From a virus, in the IMG/VR virus record IMGVR_UViG_3300024264_000019, positions 1 to 64,000 of that record: a stretch of DNA of 64,000 nt; one strand, given 5' to 3'. A program made the translations under genes and the position numbers. This document shows, piece by piece, positions 16,451 through 27,100 of this stretch. Below the pieces are notes generated by a model. The model saw only the letters and a list, made by a program, of their open reading frames with translations. It was not told the DNA's origin and made no database searches. Position 1 is the stretch's first letter, and every line of letters begins with the position of its first letter.

Positions 16451-18852
16451 TATCTTATCAGGTTTTGTAGTGATACTTTTGCAGCATCCATACCTCTAAA
16501 ATCTGGAGTGCTTGATTTTTCAGAAAAAGAATATTTTGCATTCATTTTTCCATCGTTAATTGTTATAGATAGAGCTTCTAAAAATTTCATTTGATTTTCT
16601 GTTAACGAGTACAACTCATTAACCAAGGAAAAAGAAATAGTTTCTATAAACGGCACTGAACCAGGTTGACCACAACTAAAACTAAAGGGAGGTCTTTTTA
16701 TGTAATTAACATTATTCTCTCTCCATAAAACTTTTGCCGCTTGCTCTTGATTATACGCTATTCCTTCGTACCAGGATAAGTTATTAACTTTATGAAATTT
16801 ATGTCTATTTAATTTGTAAGCTTGACTATCAGGCGGATCAATAAAGTGGGATTTACATTTTTGTATATGCTCTCTCCTTGATACTGCAATTTTTTCATTT
16901 ATTGTCTCTATCTGCTCTTGTTCCGTTAGAGAGTTTCTATTCTTTCTTAAATTATCCTCACCTAAAGCTGATTTATTTCCAGTATAAAAAGTGTCTGGGT
17001 CTCGAACGCCGCTCCAAAAAGCTCTTGCTCGCCCACCGTTTCTTTTTTCCCCATGTGTATTTATTGTATTAACTGCATTTTGATAAAGATTTTGAGCTCT
17101 CGTGTATAACGTTCCATATTTTACAGCAGCCACTCCGCCAAATTGAGTTCCGCCCTTCGCAAGTGTTGATGCTGATATGTCTATGAAGTTTTCAACTCCA
17201 TTTAGGTTAGCTTCCATTGGTATAGATGGGAATGGTATAGATCCATAATCCGCTAAAATAATTCCCTCATTTGGGTTGTCCGTGCCAACAAGAGAGGCTA
17301 TTGAAGTGCTAGCTCCCTCCCCAGTGAACCCAAACTCTCTTGCCTGGGTCTGCCCTGGAACGAATGATAAACTCGCGGTTCCAGTTATAGTCCAAGTCCT
17401 TGACCCCATCGGCTGAGGAGCTGTTCCGTAATTTTCAAAACCAAAAGTTTGGGGGAAATAATTATCTTTAGCATCGCCCTGTTGAGTTATTCCTTTGGTT
17501 CCTCCAGTATATTCATCCGCTCTCTTTGCATACCAAAATCTTCCATCATTTTCCCAAGCTGTAACAGCTTCGTCAAAATCAACATCTTGCATACCTGAAG
17601 CAAATAAAGCTTGTTTTGCTAATTCGATAAAATCTTCGTTTCTTAAAGCGTATTCAGCGTTTTTATACCACGTGTAACCCGCTAGGTGTTCCATATCATA
17701 TAATTCTGATACTCCAGGATCAACTGGATCTCCGTATTGTGAAATAGCGTAAGCTGCTCCCAGCTCTGTAAAAATAGGGTGGTGTTTAACTATATTCCAA
17801 GCTAAAGCGCTAACATTATACAGATGACCGAATTGCAATTTGCTAGTTAATCTGACATCTCCTGAGTGAAACGTTCCAGAGTTATTTACGTAATAATTAT
17901 TTGTTGTATTGGTTGATGTGTCTTGGTGATCTCTCCTATATCTACCAGGAGTTCTTGATATTAATTGATACTCCGTTTCGTATCCAGCGCTATAATCCTT
18001 AGTTATACTTGAGCTTGTTGCTGAATCTGGAACCGTAATACCATTAAGCGTTAACTTTTCCTTTGTTCCGTATCCTGAATCTATATTCAAGTACTTAATT
18101 CCATGTATTGAATTCGCTACAAATAACTTTCCAAATCTACTACCAATTGATGATAAAACGTCAAAATACGTGCCTGAATCATTAAATACTCCATCTATCG
18201 GACTGGTGTTTTTCACTAGCGGGAAAAAATTAAATAGCTCATGAGCCATGTAATAATATTCTCCAAACTCTACCATCGGGTCAGGCAGACCTGGGCTGTG
18301 ATTTTTAACGAATTCTTCTGGCGTAACGTTAAGAACATTTTCTGGAAGTCCATCATTATTTATAAATAACTTACCAGAATTTAATTTACTATAATAAGCT
18401 CTTAGGTAATTTCTATCAACTAGTATATTTTTAGGAACTCCATCGAATTTTGACATAGGTATTCCACTAATATTAAAAAACTCACGGCCTATAAAAGTAT
18501 CATAAAATCCATCTGCTGGTCCAGCTGCTATGAAACTTGTTGAATACTCCAACCAAATAGTATCAATTAATCTTACATTTGTGACTACCCCAGATGAAGA
18601 TTTATCTACTGAAACTGAAGCCACAGTCCAATTTGAGGGGTTCAATATTGGAATGCCCAACGTTTTAATATAATTTGTTATCTTAAACCCTAAGTCTTTA
18701 TAGTCATCAATCTCTCCAATCAGGGAAGCGTCTATTGTTGGACCTGAAGCTGGAGATAAATTCATATTTAACGAAACGAATCTCGAGCAGAATGCTTCAA
18801 TATTTTTCTTAGTGCAGAGCTGTGTTGGTGTTGGTGTTGGTGTTGTACTCAT
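16450..18852 (-). CDS. Large virion protein with N-terminal TPTPTPT segment
   Basis: This 800-residue protein begins MSTTPTPTPTQLC, a Thr/Pro segment like those in other virion proteins of this window. The rest is globular, with an Asn/Gly/Tyr-rich composition typical of tail fibres or tail-tip proteins, and several aromatic-rich parts (FGEYYYMAHELFNFF; SRTWTITGTASLSF). The C-terminal 150 residues include an unusual basic helix region and GVAYNQEQAA-like helices. It lies between two other tail-tip genes with 8 nt spacing upstream. Structural role is inferred from position; no enzymatic motif is seen. Confidence 0.6.
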   Translation of the reverse strand: MSTTPTPTPTQLCTKKNIEAFCSRFVSLNMNLSPASGPTIDASLIGEIDDYKDLGFKITNYIKTLGIPILNPSNWTVASVSVDKSSSGVVTNVRLIDTIWLEYSTSFIAAGPADGFYDTFIGREFFNISGIPMSKFDGVPKNILVDRNYLRAYYSKLNSGKLFINNDGLPENVLNVTPEEFVKNHSPGLPDPMVEFGEYYYMAHELFNFFPLVKNTSPIDGVFNDSGTYFDVLSSIGSRFGKLFVANSIHGIKYLNIDSGYGTKEKLTLNGITVPDSATSSSITKDYSAGYETEYQLISRTPGRYRRDHQDTSTNTTNNYYVNNSGTFHSGDVRLTSKLQFGHLYNVSALAWNIVKHHPIFTELGAAYAISQYGDPVDPGVSELYDMEHLAGYTWYKNAEYALRNEDFIELAKQALFASGMQDVDFDEAVTAWENDGRFWYAKRADEYTGGTKGITQQGDAKDNYFPQTFGFENYGTAPQPMGSRTWTITGTASLSFVPGQTQAREFGFTGEGASTSIASLVGTDNPNEGIILADYGSIPFPSIPMEANLNGVENFIDISASTLAKGGTQFGGVAAVKYGTLYTRAQNLYQNAVNTINTHGEKRNGGRARAFWSGVRDPDTFYTGNKSALGEDNLRKNRNSLTEQEQIETINEKIAVSRREHIQKCKSHFIDPPDSQAYKLNRHKFHKVNNLSWYEGIAYNQEQAAKVLWRENNVNYIKRPPFSFSCGQPGSVPFIETISFSLVNELYSLTENQMKFLEALSITINDGKMNAKYSFSEKSSTPDFRGMDAAKVSLQNLIR

Positions 18853-18860
18853 TTTAAAAA

Positions 18861-20528
18861 TTACACAACAGAATCAAAATATTCCCTTGTTTCCGCTATG
18901 GACGCTTGGCTATTGTTTATATTATAACTTTTATTCTGCCCTATTTTTACTTTTTCTTCACTCGAGAAAAACTCTTGCTCCATGGTTAAGAAAATACTAT
19001 TTATTTTCTCAGTTAATTTATTCAACGCATTATCTTTATCATTTTCTTCATTACCAGTTTTGTTTATGTATTCACCAGATGCGTTAATTGATACAGAGCC
19101 CTTAGTGAAACCAGACCTCGTAACAGTATATTGATTCATACCTCCTCCGAAATTCATATCAACTGAATATTTTGGAGATCTCATATTCACCGAGGATGAA
19201 CATTGAAAATTTTTAAAATCTTCAGGTTTATCTTTATTTGAAAAATTATAATTAAATTTTATTTCACCGCCTTTTTGATTTTCTTCAATACTACTACTTT
19301 CAGGTTCGCCAAGTAATGTCACATTTGTTAAAAATTGATTTATCTCTTGTTGAGCCTCTTGATGAGCCCAGCTTTCGTATAATACTGAATCGTAAGGTTT
19401 ATTTATAAAATTTGAATGCACCAATCTCCATCTTTCCTCAATAGGCCCTTGTGCTAAAATTAATCCGTCTATTGATAAACTTACAACACTATCTTCCCCC
19501 ACGCTTATAGATGTATTTAATTGTGTAGAAACCCCGCACTCATTAAAACTATCATCATTATTAAAATTTAAAGAAAATGAAATTGTTCCAGCTCTCTCGT
19601 TTTCGTTAAAACTAATACTTCTTGGTATTCTATTGTACCCCTCATCCCCGTAAGCGTTAATTATTTCTTGATAGAAATCAATATCCTTAACTTGGTTCCT
19701 AACATCATTAAAATTAGAATCAATTCCAGCTGTTATTTCTCCACTAATTTCTATTTGGTTTATTCCACCAAAAGTACTCGACTTATTAATTGCATATCGA
19801 ACTACGCCAACATCATTCGAGGAGCCATTTTTATCTAATAAATAATTTTCTTGCACTTGTACAGAATTACTTATTCTGTCTATTTTTTCAGACTCAGAGG
19901 TTAATATTAGCGCAGCATTTTCAGATCCTAATGGTTTACTTGTGTTATTTCTTCCTCGAAAATTATCAACAAAATCAATGGCGTTTTGTAAAGCTGAGGA
20001 TATTTCCGTGTCATTCAACCCATTCAATTCTCCATCTTGAGTGTTAATACCATTTGCTGATATCGATCTTTGTATTGAGTAAACATCGTCTTCCATCTTT
20101 TCAATCGAAGTTGAGTTCACGGGTTTATCTATGCCGTAAAATTCGTTATGAGTTAATTCATCGTAGCATTCTATTTTTATTGAATATTCTAGTGTTTTTT
20201 TATAGTCTTGCTCTGGAAAAGAAATCTCTGAAATTATACAGAAATCTTTTTGTAATATTATTTCTCCATCTTCTTTAATTTCAAGTTTTTTAAAATCTTC
20301 AGAAAAAGCTTGAACCAGTTCATCTCTTCTTTGTTTCAAGAAGTTGAAGTAATCGCAATTTGCAATTTCTTCACTAAAATAAATCTGTCCATTTAATTCT
20401 ATTTTTTCTTTTACTCCCTTCTTGTCTCCAAAAAAAACATCTGATGTAGATCTTTTCACCTCGGGAGTTGGTAGATTTTTACTGGAAAAGAAGTCTGCGT
20501 TATTATAAAATATATTTACTTTTTTCAT
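18861..20528 (-). CDS. Virion protein with repeated beta modules
   Basis: The start MKKVNIFYNNADFFSSKN (20528) was chosen because it lies 4 nt after the preceding stop; a longer frame to 20582 would overlap that gene. The 555-residue product contains at least two similar segments of the form SISFNEN...GTISFSLNFNN and SSIEENQ...GEIKFNYNFSN, each followed by a Cys and further strands. Comparable segments occur in the 1198-residue protein upstream, so the two proteins share a building block. A tail-tip or baseplate-hub structural role is likely. No ribosome binding site is visible. Confidence 0.6.
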   Translation of the reverse strand: MKKVNIFYNNADFFSSKNLPTPEVKRSTSDVFFGDKKGVKEKIELNGQIYFSEEIANCDYFNFLKQRRDELVQAFSEDFKKLEIKEDGEIILQKDFCIISEISFPEQDYKKTLEYSIKIECYDELTHNEFYGIDKPVNSTSIEKMEDDVYSIQRSISANGINTQDGELNGLNDTEISSALQNAIDFVDNFRGRNNTSKPLGSENAALILTSESEKIDRISNSVQVQENYLLDKNGSSNDVGVVRYAINKSSTFGGINQIEISGEITAGIDSNFNDVRNQVKDIDFYQEIINAYGDEGYNRIPRSISFNENERAGTISFSLNFNNDDSFNECGVSTQLNTSISVGEDSVVSLSIDGLILAQGPIEERWRLVHSNFINKPYDSVLYESWAHQEAQQEINQFLTNVTLLGEPESSSIEENQKGGEIKFNYNFSNKDKPEDFKNFQCSSSVNMRSPKYSVDMNFGGGMNQYTVTRSGFTKGSVSINASGEYINKTGNEENDKDNALNKLTEKINSIFLTMEQEFFSSEEKVKIGQNKSYNINNSQASIAETREYFDSVV

Positions 20529-20532
20529 AAAA

Positions 20533-23500
20533 TTAACATGTTGAAAATACATCATTAATGCAAGGTAGCACTTGTCCAGCATCAGGCCCGTCAGTTAAAT
20601 TCACAGAGCAAGAACAATCGCACTCAGTTTCACCACAATTAGTGAAATATCCAGCGCCACTAATATGCTGCGCTCCACAAAGGGAACAGTCTACGGTAGC
20701 TGGAGTTGGTGTGGTAGTGGTTGTTGAGGTTGGTGTGGTAGTGGTTGTTGAGGTTGGTGTGGTAGTGGTTGTTGAGGTTGGTGTGGTAGTAGTTGTTGAA
20801 GTTTGAGTTAAAGTAGTTGTTGAGGTTGTGGTGCTTGTCGGTGTTAAAGGAGTTTCATAATCGATTACGCAATTCACAGTTAAAGAACTTTCTGAGCAAT
20901 CAACCTCTTTTACAATCACTGAATATATAAGTTCGTTGTTTGAAAACTCATTACAATTGTCATACACTTGGTTTTTATTTAAAACTCTCTGGCCTCTATT
21001 AAATTCTTGCGATAAGGAACAATTTTTATAACCAACAATCTCAAAGCATTTTCCCGAGCTCCAGTTTGATACCCCTGATATAATTTGTTCCGCTAGTGTT
21101 AATGAGGATCCTGTTGGAATTATTATTTCTTGATTTATGTATCTCTGCTCAACGTTGGTAAACTCAGTTCTTTCGCTCCCACAAAGTTTAAAGACAACTG
21201 TGTTGTAAACAACAACTCCATTATTAAAATACGGGTGAGACTGATTGTTCAAATTTGATTTTATTACTTTTGAGGCTGAATTAACACTACCATAAGAATA
21301 CTCAAACGTTCCAGGGTTCACCATTGCTCCCGTGTAATTTTCGTCAGTTCCCATGCAGGAGCCATCGTTACTAGACCTTATTAAACAACTTATATCTTCT
21401 TCATAAAACTCAGGGACGCTAACTTCAAAGAATTCGCAATCATCAGTATATGGAGGGGTAAAATTTGAACCGCCAGGAATATCAAATATAAAACTATACC
21501 ATCTATCTCCAGACCCAGACCTTATACAGTCTTTGACGTTATTATTACTTGCGTATGAATTTGATATTAGTGTTTCGTTTAAAATTGACGCGGATCCACT
21601 ATCATCGAAGCATTGTTTACCTTTGATTAAAACAGCTCCCTGTATATTGACTAGAGCATCTATATTATCGTTAAAATTTTCAGGTATAAACACTTCAACT
21701 CTTTCAGTAGTTTGCGTCGGGGTTGGGGTGGTATTTATGGGTGTTGGGAAAATAGTGGGAGTGGCGGTTTGAGTCGGGGTAGGTGTCTTAAAATAGAAAT
21801 TAAAATCTGTTAACGTGGGTAATGGTGTCGGGGTTAGTTCGACAATTGGTGTTGAAAAATCATAACCATAATCGTTATAGTTCCACGCTTGAGTTGGTGG
21901 TGGCGTAAAACTGTATTGATAATCTATGGGGTTAAATACTTGATTTTCAAACATAGTGGGCGTTGGAACATTCCCCAAATCTACCCACCCATGTTTACTA
22001 TCTCCATCGGTGGATGTCGGGCATTCGGATAGATCTATAACAGATCTATTGTATTGAATTTTATCCTCCTCTTGATTGTGAGAAAAATCTTCGTTTACTG
22101 TAAATTCTAATTTATTATATGTATCTTGTACATAACTTTTAGTTCCCTCCGACCCCAGTCCAAACATTAAATTTTTATGCAAAAGAATAGTTTTTGATGC
22201 GTTTAATAAATCCAGCACACCAACTCCTTTATTTCCAAAAACCGAAATAGATACATTTATACCCTTTGGTTGGAATAAATCTCCCATGAGCTGAGCTACC
22301 GCATTACAATTAACAGCAAACTCATTAAATACCCCAACTCTTTCATCAATAGAAACTTCTATATCGTATTTTTTAACTAAATTTTTAACGGAATCTGGCA
22401 TATCGCTATAGGAAGGCTTATTGCTATATACCAACCCATAGCTTATTCTCCCAGAAACATCCTCAATGGATAAAGTTCTACCTATTTCTATAAAATCCCC
22501 AGATAAACTATACGCTGTCTTTGCGTTATTTATAATCGTATTCTTATTAGAATCAAAATCTAACAAAGATTGCTTTGCGTTTAACTTTCTACTGTTGGAA
22601 TTATCACCCTTGCCCTGCGCCGTTCCATTAAAAGATAATAATTGATACCCTTCCGAGTTTTCTATACTTAAAGAATCTTCAAGCTTATAATATTTACTTG
22701 TTGATTTTACATTCCTAGTGTCATTTGTGTAAGTTATGCTCAGCTCTGATGTGCAACTTTTAAAATCAAATGAAACAGTTTTATTTTCTTCTATATCATA
22801 AATGTTATTTTCATCAATAGTTTGAGTTCTAGTTGGCGTTGGGCATCCAAATTTATAGTAATCATTATAAGACGCTAAAGCGTTAACACATCTATCCCTC
22901 GATGCAGCTTCAACAATGTTTGTGTAATTTTTAATCTTAGCATCTGTTCTTTGTGATAAACATTTAATTTCATTTTTATCAGCGACCGTTATTATTCCCT
23001 CTTCTCCGATCTCAATTGTTAAAGTGTTTTTGTTTGAATAATTTCCAGAATCATCGATTTCTGAATATTTTATTTTTTTTGATATTGAATAAGATAAATT
23101 AATTTCGTCAAAGCTTTCTACCGTCTCAAAATTATCAAAAAGTTTTTGCATTGAATATTTCTCAGAAATACTACTTGTTATTATTGGATACTCCGATGAA
23201 GATGATAATAAAAAACTAGCAAATGCTCTTGATTTCTCTAGAGGTGTGTCTTCTTTTTTACATAAATAAAAATTATCAAAAAAAGTATCTCTACTTTGAT
23301 TTGCATTCAAACTAAATAAAACAGAAGAATTTGATGAGACACTAAACTCAATTTTCTTTCTACCCGTTTTCTCTTCGAGGGATATTGTTTTATCTAAACA
23401 ACTTAGGCTACAAACTCCCACTGAGCTTGAGTCTTGGCCTAGATAATCAAATTCTAGGATGTACGTACCAGCGTCAAGACTTACGCTTTGTGTTGAAGTC

Positions 23501-24129
23501 TCACCAGCTTGCACTTTAATTGAGCCCTTACCTTTGTTTCTTAAATTAGCTATTTTTTGATTCTGTAAAGATGCGTTTTGCCATAAGTTTTTCCTTTTTG
23601 GCATTATCGACGATCTTCTATCAAATGAGCAATCAATCGAGTGGTTAATATCTACATCGTCACCATTTTGTTTAAAGTCAAAGCTTTCACTAATTGATTT
23701 TAAATATTTAAAATCTTCTTCTGATATACTTGAATCACTAAAACTCAAATCGCTAACGCTATTCTGGCTTAATTTTAATTTGGTAATATCAGCTGATTCG
23801 TTAAATTCTATTTGAGCTACGTAACTAGCGTCTTGAATATGACTCCCCCTAACAGAGTAAGATATAATCAATCCCTCTCCGAAACTTACATCATTAATAA
23901 AAATTTCTTGTAAACCATGGCTAATAGATCCATCTTGAGAGTTTAAAGAATTTTCTACCTCAATTAAATCATTAGTTTCTTTTAATATTTGCTTGACCCC
24001 ACTAGTGTTTGATAAACTTAGTAAGTTTCCAGATATGTTTATATTTTTTTTCTTTCTGAAAATTAAATCTGTACCAACCTTACCATTCTCAAACGATACT
24101 CCGAGTATTTCTACGTTATTAAATTTCAT
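20533..24129 (-). CDS. Large tail protein with mucin-like Thr/Pro linkers and Cys-rich C-terminal knob
   Basis: The 1198-residue protein has three zones. Residues 1-680 are beta-rich, with repeats similar to those of the downstream gene (for example KTVSFDFKSCTSELSITYTN). Residues about 700-810 are Pro/Thr-rich with short TPTPTQT and PTPLPTLT linkers around aromatic patches (YNDYGYDF). Residues 810-1085 form another globular part. Residues about 1085-1144 are an array of 8-residue TSTTTTTP units. The final 53 residues contain eight Cys, including the very last residue, and look like a disulfide-bonded or metal-bound knob. It follows the tape measure gene, so it should be at the tail tip. The Thr runs are possible O-glycosylation sites. 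Confidence 0.65.
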   Translation of the reverse strand: MKFNNVEILGVSFENGKVGTDLIFRKKKNINISGNLLSLSNTSGVKQILKETNDLIEVENSLNSQDGSISHGLQEIFINDVSFGEGLIISYSVRGSHIQDASYVAQIEFNESADITKLKLSQNSVSDLSFSDSSISEEDFKYLKSISESFDFKQNGDDVDINHSIDCSFDRRSSIMPKRKNLWQNASLQNQKIANLRNKGKGSIKVQAGETSTQSVSLDAGTYILEFDYLGQDSSSVGVCSLSCLDKTISLEEKTGRKKIEFSVSSNSSVLFSLNANQSRDTFFDNFYLCKKEDTPLEKSRAFASFLLSSSSEYPIITSSISEKYSMQKLFDNFETVESFDEINLSYSISKKIKYSEIDDSGNYSNKNTLTIEIGEEGIITVADKNEIKCLSQRTDAKIKNYTNIVEAASRDRCVNALASYNDYYKFGCPTPTRTQTIDENNIYDIEENKTVSFDFKSCTSELSITYTNDTRNVKSTSKYYKLEDSLSIENSEGYQLLSFNGTAQGKGDNSNSRKLNAKQSLLDFDSNKNTIINNAKTAYSLSGDFIEIGRTLSIEDVSGRISYGLVYSNKPSYSDMPDSVKNLVKKYDIEVSIDERVGVFNEFAVNCNAVAQLMGDLFQPKGINVSISVFGNKGVGVLDLLNASKTILLHKNLMFGLGSEGTKSYVQDTYNKLEFTVNEDFSHNQEEDKIQYNRSVIDLSECPTSTDGDSKHGWVDLGNVPTPTMFENQVFNPIDYQYSFTPPPTQAWNYNDYGYDFSTPIVELTPTPLPTLTDFNFYFKTPTPTQTATPTIFPTPINTTPTPTQTTERVEVFIPENFNDNIDALVNIQGAVLIKGKQCFDDSGSASILNETLISNSYASNNNVKDCIRSGSGDRWYSFIFDIPGGSNFTPPYTDDCEFFEVSVPEFYEEDISCLIRSSNDGSCMGTDENYTGAMVNPGTFEYSYGSVNSASKVIKSNLNNQSHPYFNNGVVVYNTVVFKLCGSERTEFTNVEQRYINQEIIIPTGSSLTLAEQIISGVSNWSSGKCFEIVGYKNCSLSQEFNRGQRVLNKNQVYDNCNEFSNNELIYSVIVKEVDCSESSLTVNCVIDYETPLTPTSTTTSTTTLTQTSTTTTTPTSTTTTTPTSTTTTTPTSTTTTTPTPATVDCSLCGAQHISGAGYFTNCGETECDCSCSVNLTDGPDAGQVLPCINDVFSTC
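20708..20803. repeat. Tandem 24-bp repeats, about four units, inside the 1198-residue protein gene
   Basis: Four near-identical 24-bp units encode TSTTTTTP octapeptides on the minus strand. The last unit has a few substitutions, and related but diverged units continue to about 20850. The 24-bp period is the same as in the array at 42.7-43.5 kb. Confidence 0.85.
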
Positions 24130-24130
24130 T

Positions 24131-27100
24131 TTATCTTAAAACTCCTTGAGGATCAATTTTAGGAGCTAATGCTGTTGCTAAATAATCAAGTATGACACCC
24201 TCTTGTAATATACTTCTTAATTGATCTCTCATCACTGGAGTTAATACGCCCTTAACCACTTCAGAATTAAAGTCGAAGGTTATTCCTCCTTTAACCTCAT
24301 GATTAATAACTAACCCACCTAACTGCTCAGATAACTGAGCGGGTAATTCTTGAATAACTTTTATCGCTGCAGAAAAATCTTGGCTACCCTCTGGCGGACT
24401 AGTTGTGGGCGGTTTTTCTCCATCTGAATTACCACCATTTGGAGGGGTTTCTACTGGAGGTTCACCCTCTTGACTTGTCAATCTATTAACAAGGTCTTGT
24501 AGTGGAGTTGTGATAGTGCTTAAATTAGTAACTGCTAATCCTTGTTTCCATAAATTACCAAGCTGCACTGTTAATCCCTTTATTGGATCTTTTACTAGAT
24601 TTGGGTCTAAACCTTCTTTTCCAGCCACTTTTTTAAGTTCTTCAGCGACTCTTTCGCTATTTTTTAAATCTGCTTCTAAATTTGCTTTTATTTTTTCAAA
24701 AACAGGTCTTAATTCTGCGGCTTTTTCTGGGTCCATGTTTTGTAACTGTTCCATTATATCATTCACATTAGCTAGAGCAACGATGTAATTTTCTGTATCT
24801 GAATTCAATCCAGTGAAAATCGTCGATGAAACCCCAAGTACATCAGCGAGTGTTCTAAACGCGTCTATACTATCAGCTACAGGTGCAGCTGAATCGTCAG
24901 TAGGTAGGCGACCAAGCGTCGGTATAATTGAGGAGTCAGAGTTTATAGCTGCGTCAACCCCCGTTTTAATATCACCATCATTCAACCTCCGACCTCCTTG
25001 GTTTTCTAGTCTTGAGGATGACGCATCACCTGATGCTATCAGTTGATTAATAGCCACTCTTTGTAGCTCCGCTATCATTTTTTGCGAGCTAGCAACTTCT
25101 AGATCTCTCGCATTCTGAGCTATTCTATTACCCTTTTGCCCCGTGCCCTTAATGGAGCCCAGAAAGCCCTTCATTTCCTTAAGTGTTACATTTCCATCCT
25201 TGTTGCCTGCAGCAAATTCTGCAAACTGCCTTGCTAGCATTTGATTTTGTTCGCTTTGTTGTCTCTGAACATCTTGTTCAAATTTACCTGTTCCACTAGT
25301 GGGTTTAGGTTCTTTTATATTCATCTCTCGTTTTTCAATTTCGCTGGGGTTAAACAAAGCAGACATATCAATATTGCTAGCTACTTCGTTCATTAATTCA
25401 GTAATTAATCCGCTTTCGTTCCTACGCTTAATGTCATCATTCTCAATAGAAGCTTGCCTTCCTTGGAATCCCCTTGGGTCAATATAATTTCTAGATGATA
25501 AATATTCATTAGCTGAAGATCTTGCCATCGTTTTTGTTTCACCTTGGTAATCTTTTAAACTTTGATTTGATTGAAACCTACTCATCATAGTATCAACGTT
25601 TTGTTGAGCTTGCAACATGTTCTGATACTCTGATAGTAGCTTCTCTTCAAGGTTAACTATTTTTGATTGAATTTCTACTGCTTTTTGGATTCCATCACCC
25701 ATACTCTCCAAAGCTTCCTTTCCGTCAAGCGCTGACTGAGCGAATTCTTTTAAAACCGCTCCCCCAAAAGTAAGCATTGTACCATCTTCAGAGGTAGCTA
25801 ATCTATCAAAATTCTCAAAGCTTTGCGCTCCGCCAGGCATTTCTTCTAATGATTTTCCCACTTTTGAAGTTGATAACTTTCCAGTTTTAGCGAAGTTGCT
25901 CATGGCTTCTTTAAATAAATCATTAAAAGCTCTAGCCTCTTCTTGTTGCATTCCCGCGTCTAACTTTAAATCTGTTTGTCTAGCTAAAGCAATTTCTTCC
26001 TGAGTTTTTCCTCGCAAGTCTTCACTACCACTAACAAAAGATGTTCCTTCGGATATTCTACTTGCTACCTGTTGCTGAGCTAGCATTCTCGCTTGAGTTT
26101 CGAAACTATCATTTAAGTTTCTAGCCATATCTGTAGCTTCCCCAAGCTTACCTTGCATAGGATCCCTTCCTGACAAAGTTTCCTTGTTGTAATCATATGT
26201 ATTACCTTCTCCAGTTAAAAAATCAAGACCTGTTTTCGCTCCTGCAACAGCTGTTTGCACTAAATCTCCAAACCAACTTTTTGCAACCGTTCCTGGCCCC
26301 ATCTTATCATCCTCATTAGCAGCTGTTCCAGCTTGAAGTAGTGCAGTTCTTGCTGCTGCTTGTGCCCCCATATTTTTAATAGCTTCTCCTAATAAAGCTA
26401 ATTTTTGGGACGCGCTCATACCTGAGTTAGCTAATTGATTCATTCTTGATTGGACCTCTGGGTCTGAAATTTTATTTATAGATTCTCTTATTTGAGTATT
26501 TGCAGCTATTATTCCCTTTGTATCTCCTGATTGAGAAGCTGCTTGTAGTTGCTGAACTCCCATAGCTAAATTCTGAATACTAGATGTATCCTTCATAACT
26601 TTATCCAAATCCTTCTTGGCTTTACTTAAGGCTTTAAACGTGTCAGCTTGAGAGTCTCTATTGCTCATTTGATTCAGCCCACTACTTACTCCTTGAAAAG
26701 CTCCTAATCCCATACCTATAGGCCCAAAAGCTGCACCCATAGCAGCAGAATTAAGTACATCCATACCTAATCTCCCGCTGCCGCCCACTGCTTCATCCTG
26801 TCTTCCATCCCTTATCATTTCTGCGGCCATTGGTCCCATAAACATCGCCCCCATTGATGCGCCCCCCGCCATTGCATTCGCGTTAGACATTCTCTGCCTA
26901 GCTACAGGAGACAATCCATGTTTTCTAATTTTATTAAAACCTCTACTTCCCTGACTTCTTTGATTGTGCCTGTCTTGTTGTTGTTTTAATTCAAAACCTT
27001 TATCTGAGTCCATTCCAGCGTATGGGTTTAGGATTTTATCTCTACCTAATAATTTACTTTGTTTTCTTTCTTGCTCAAGTTTGAACAGCTCTTTCTCTTT

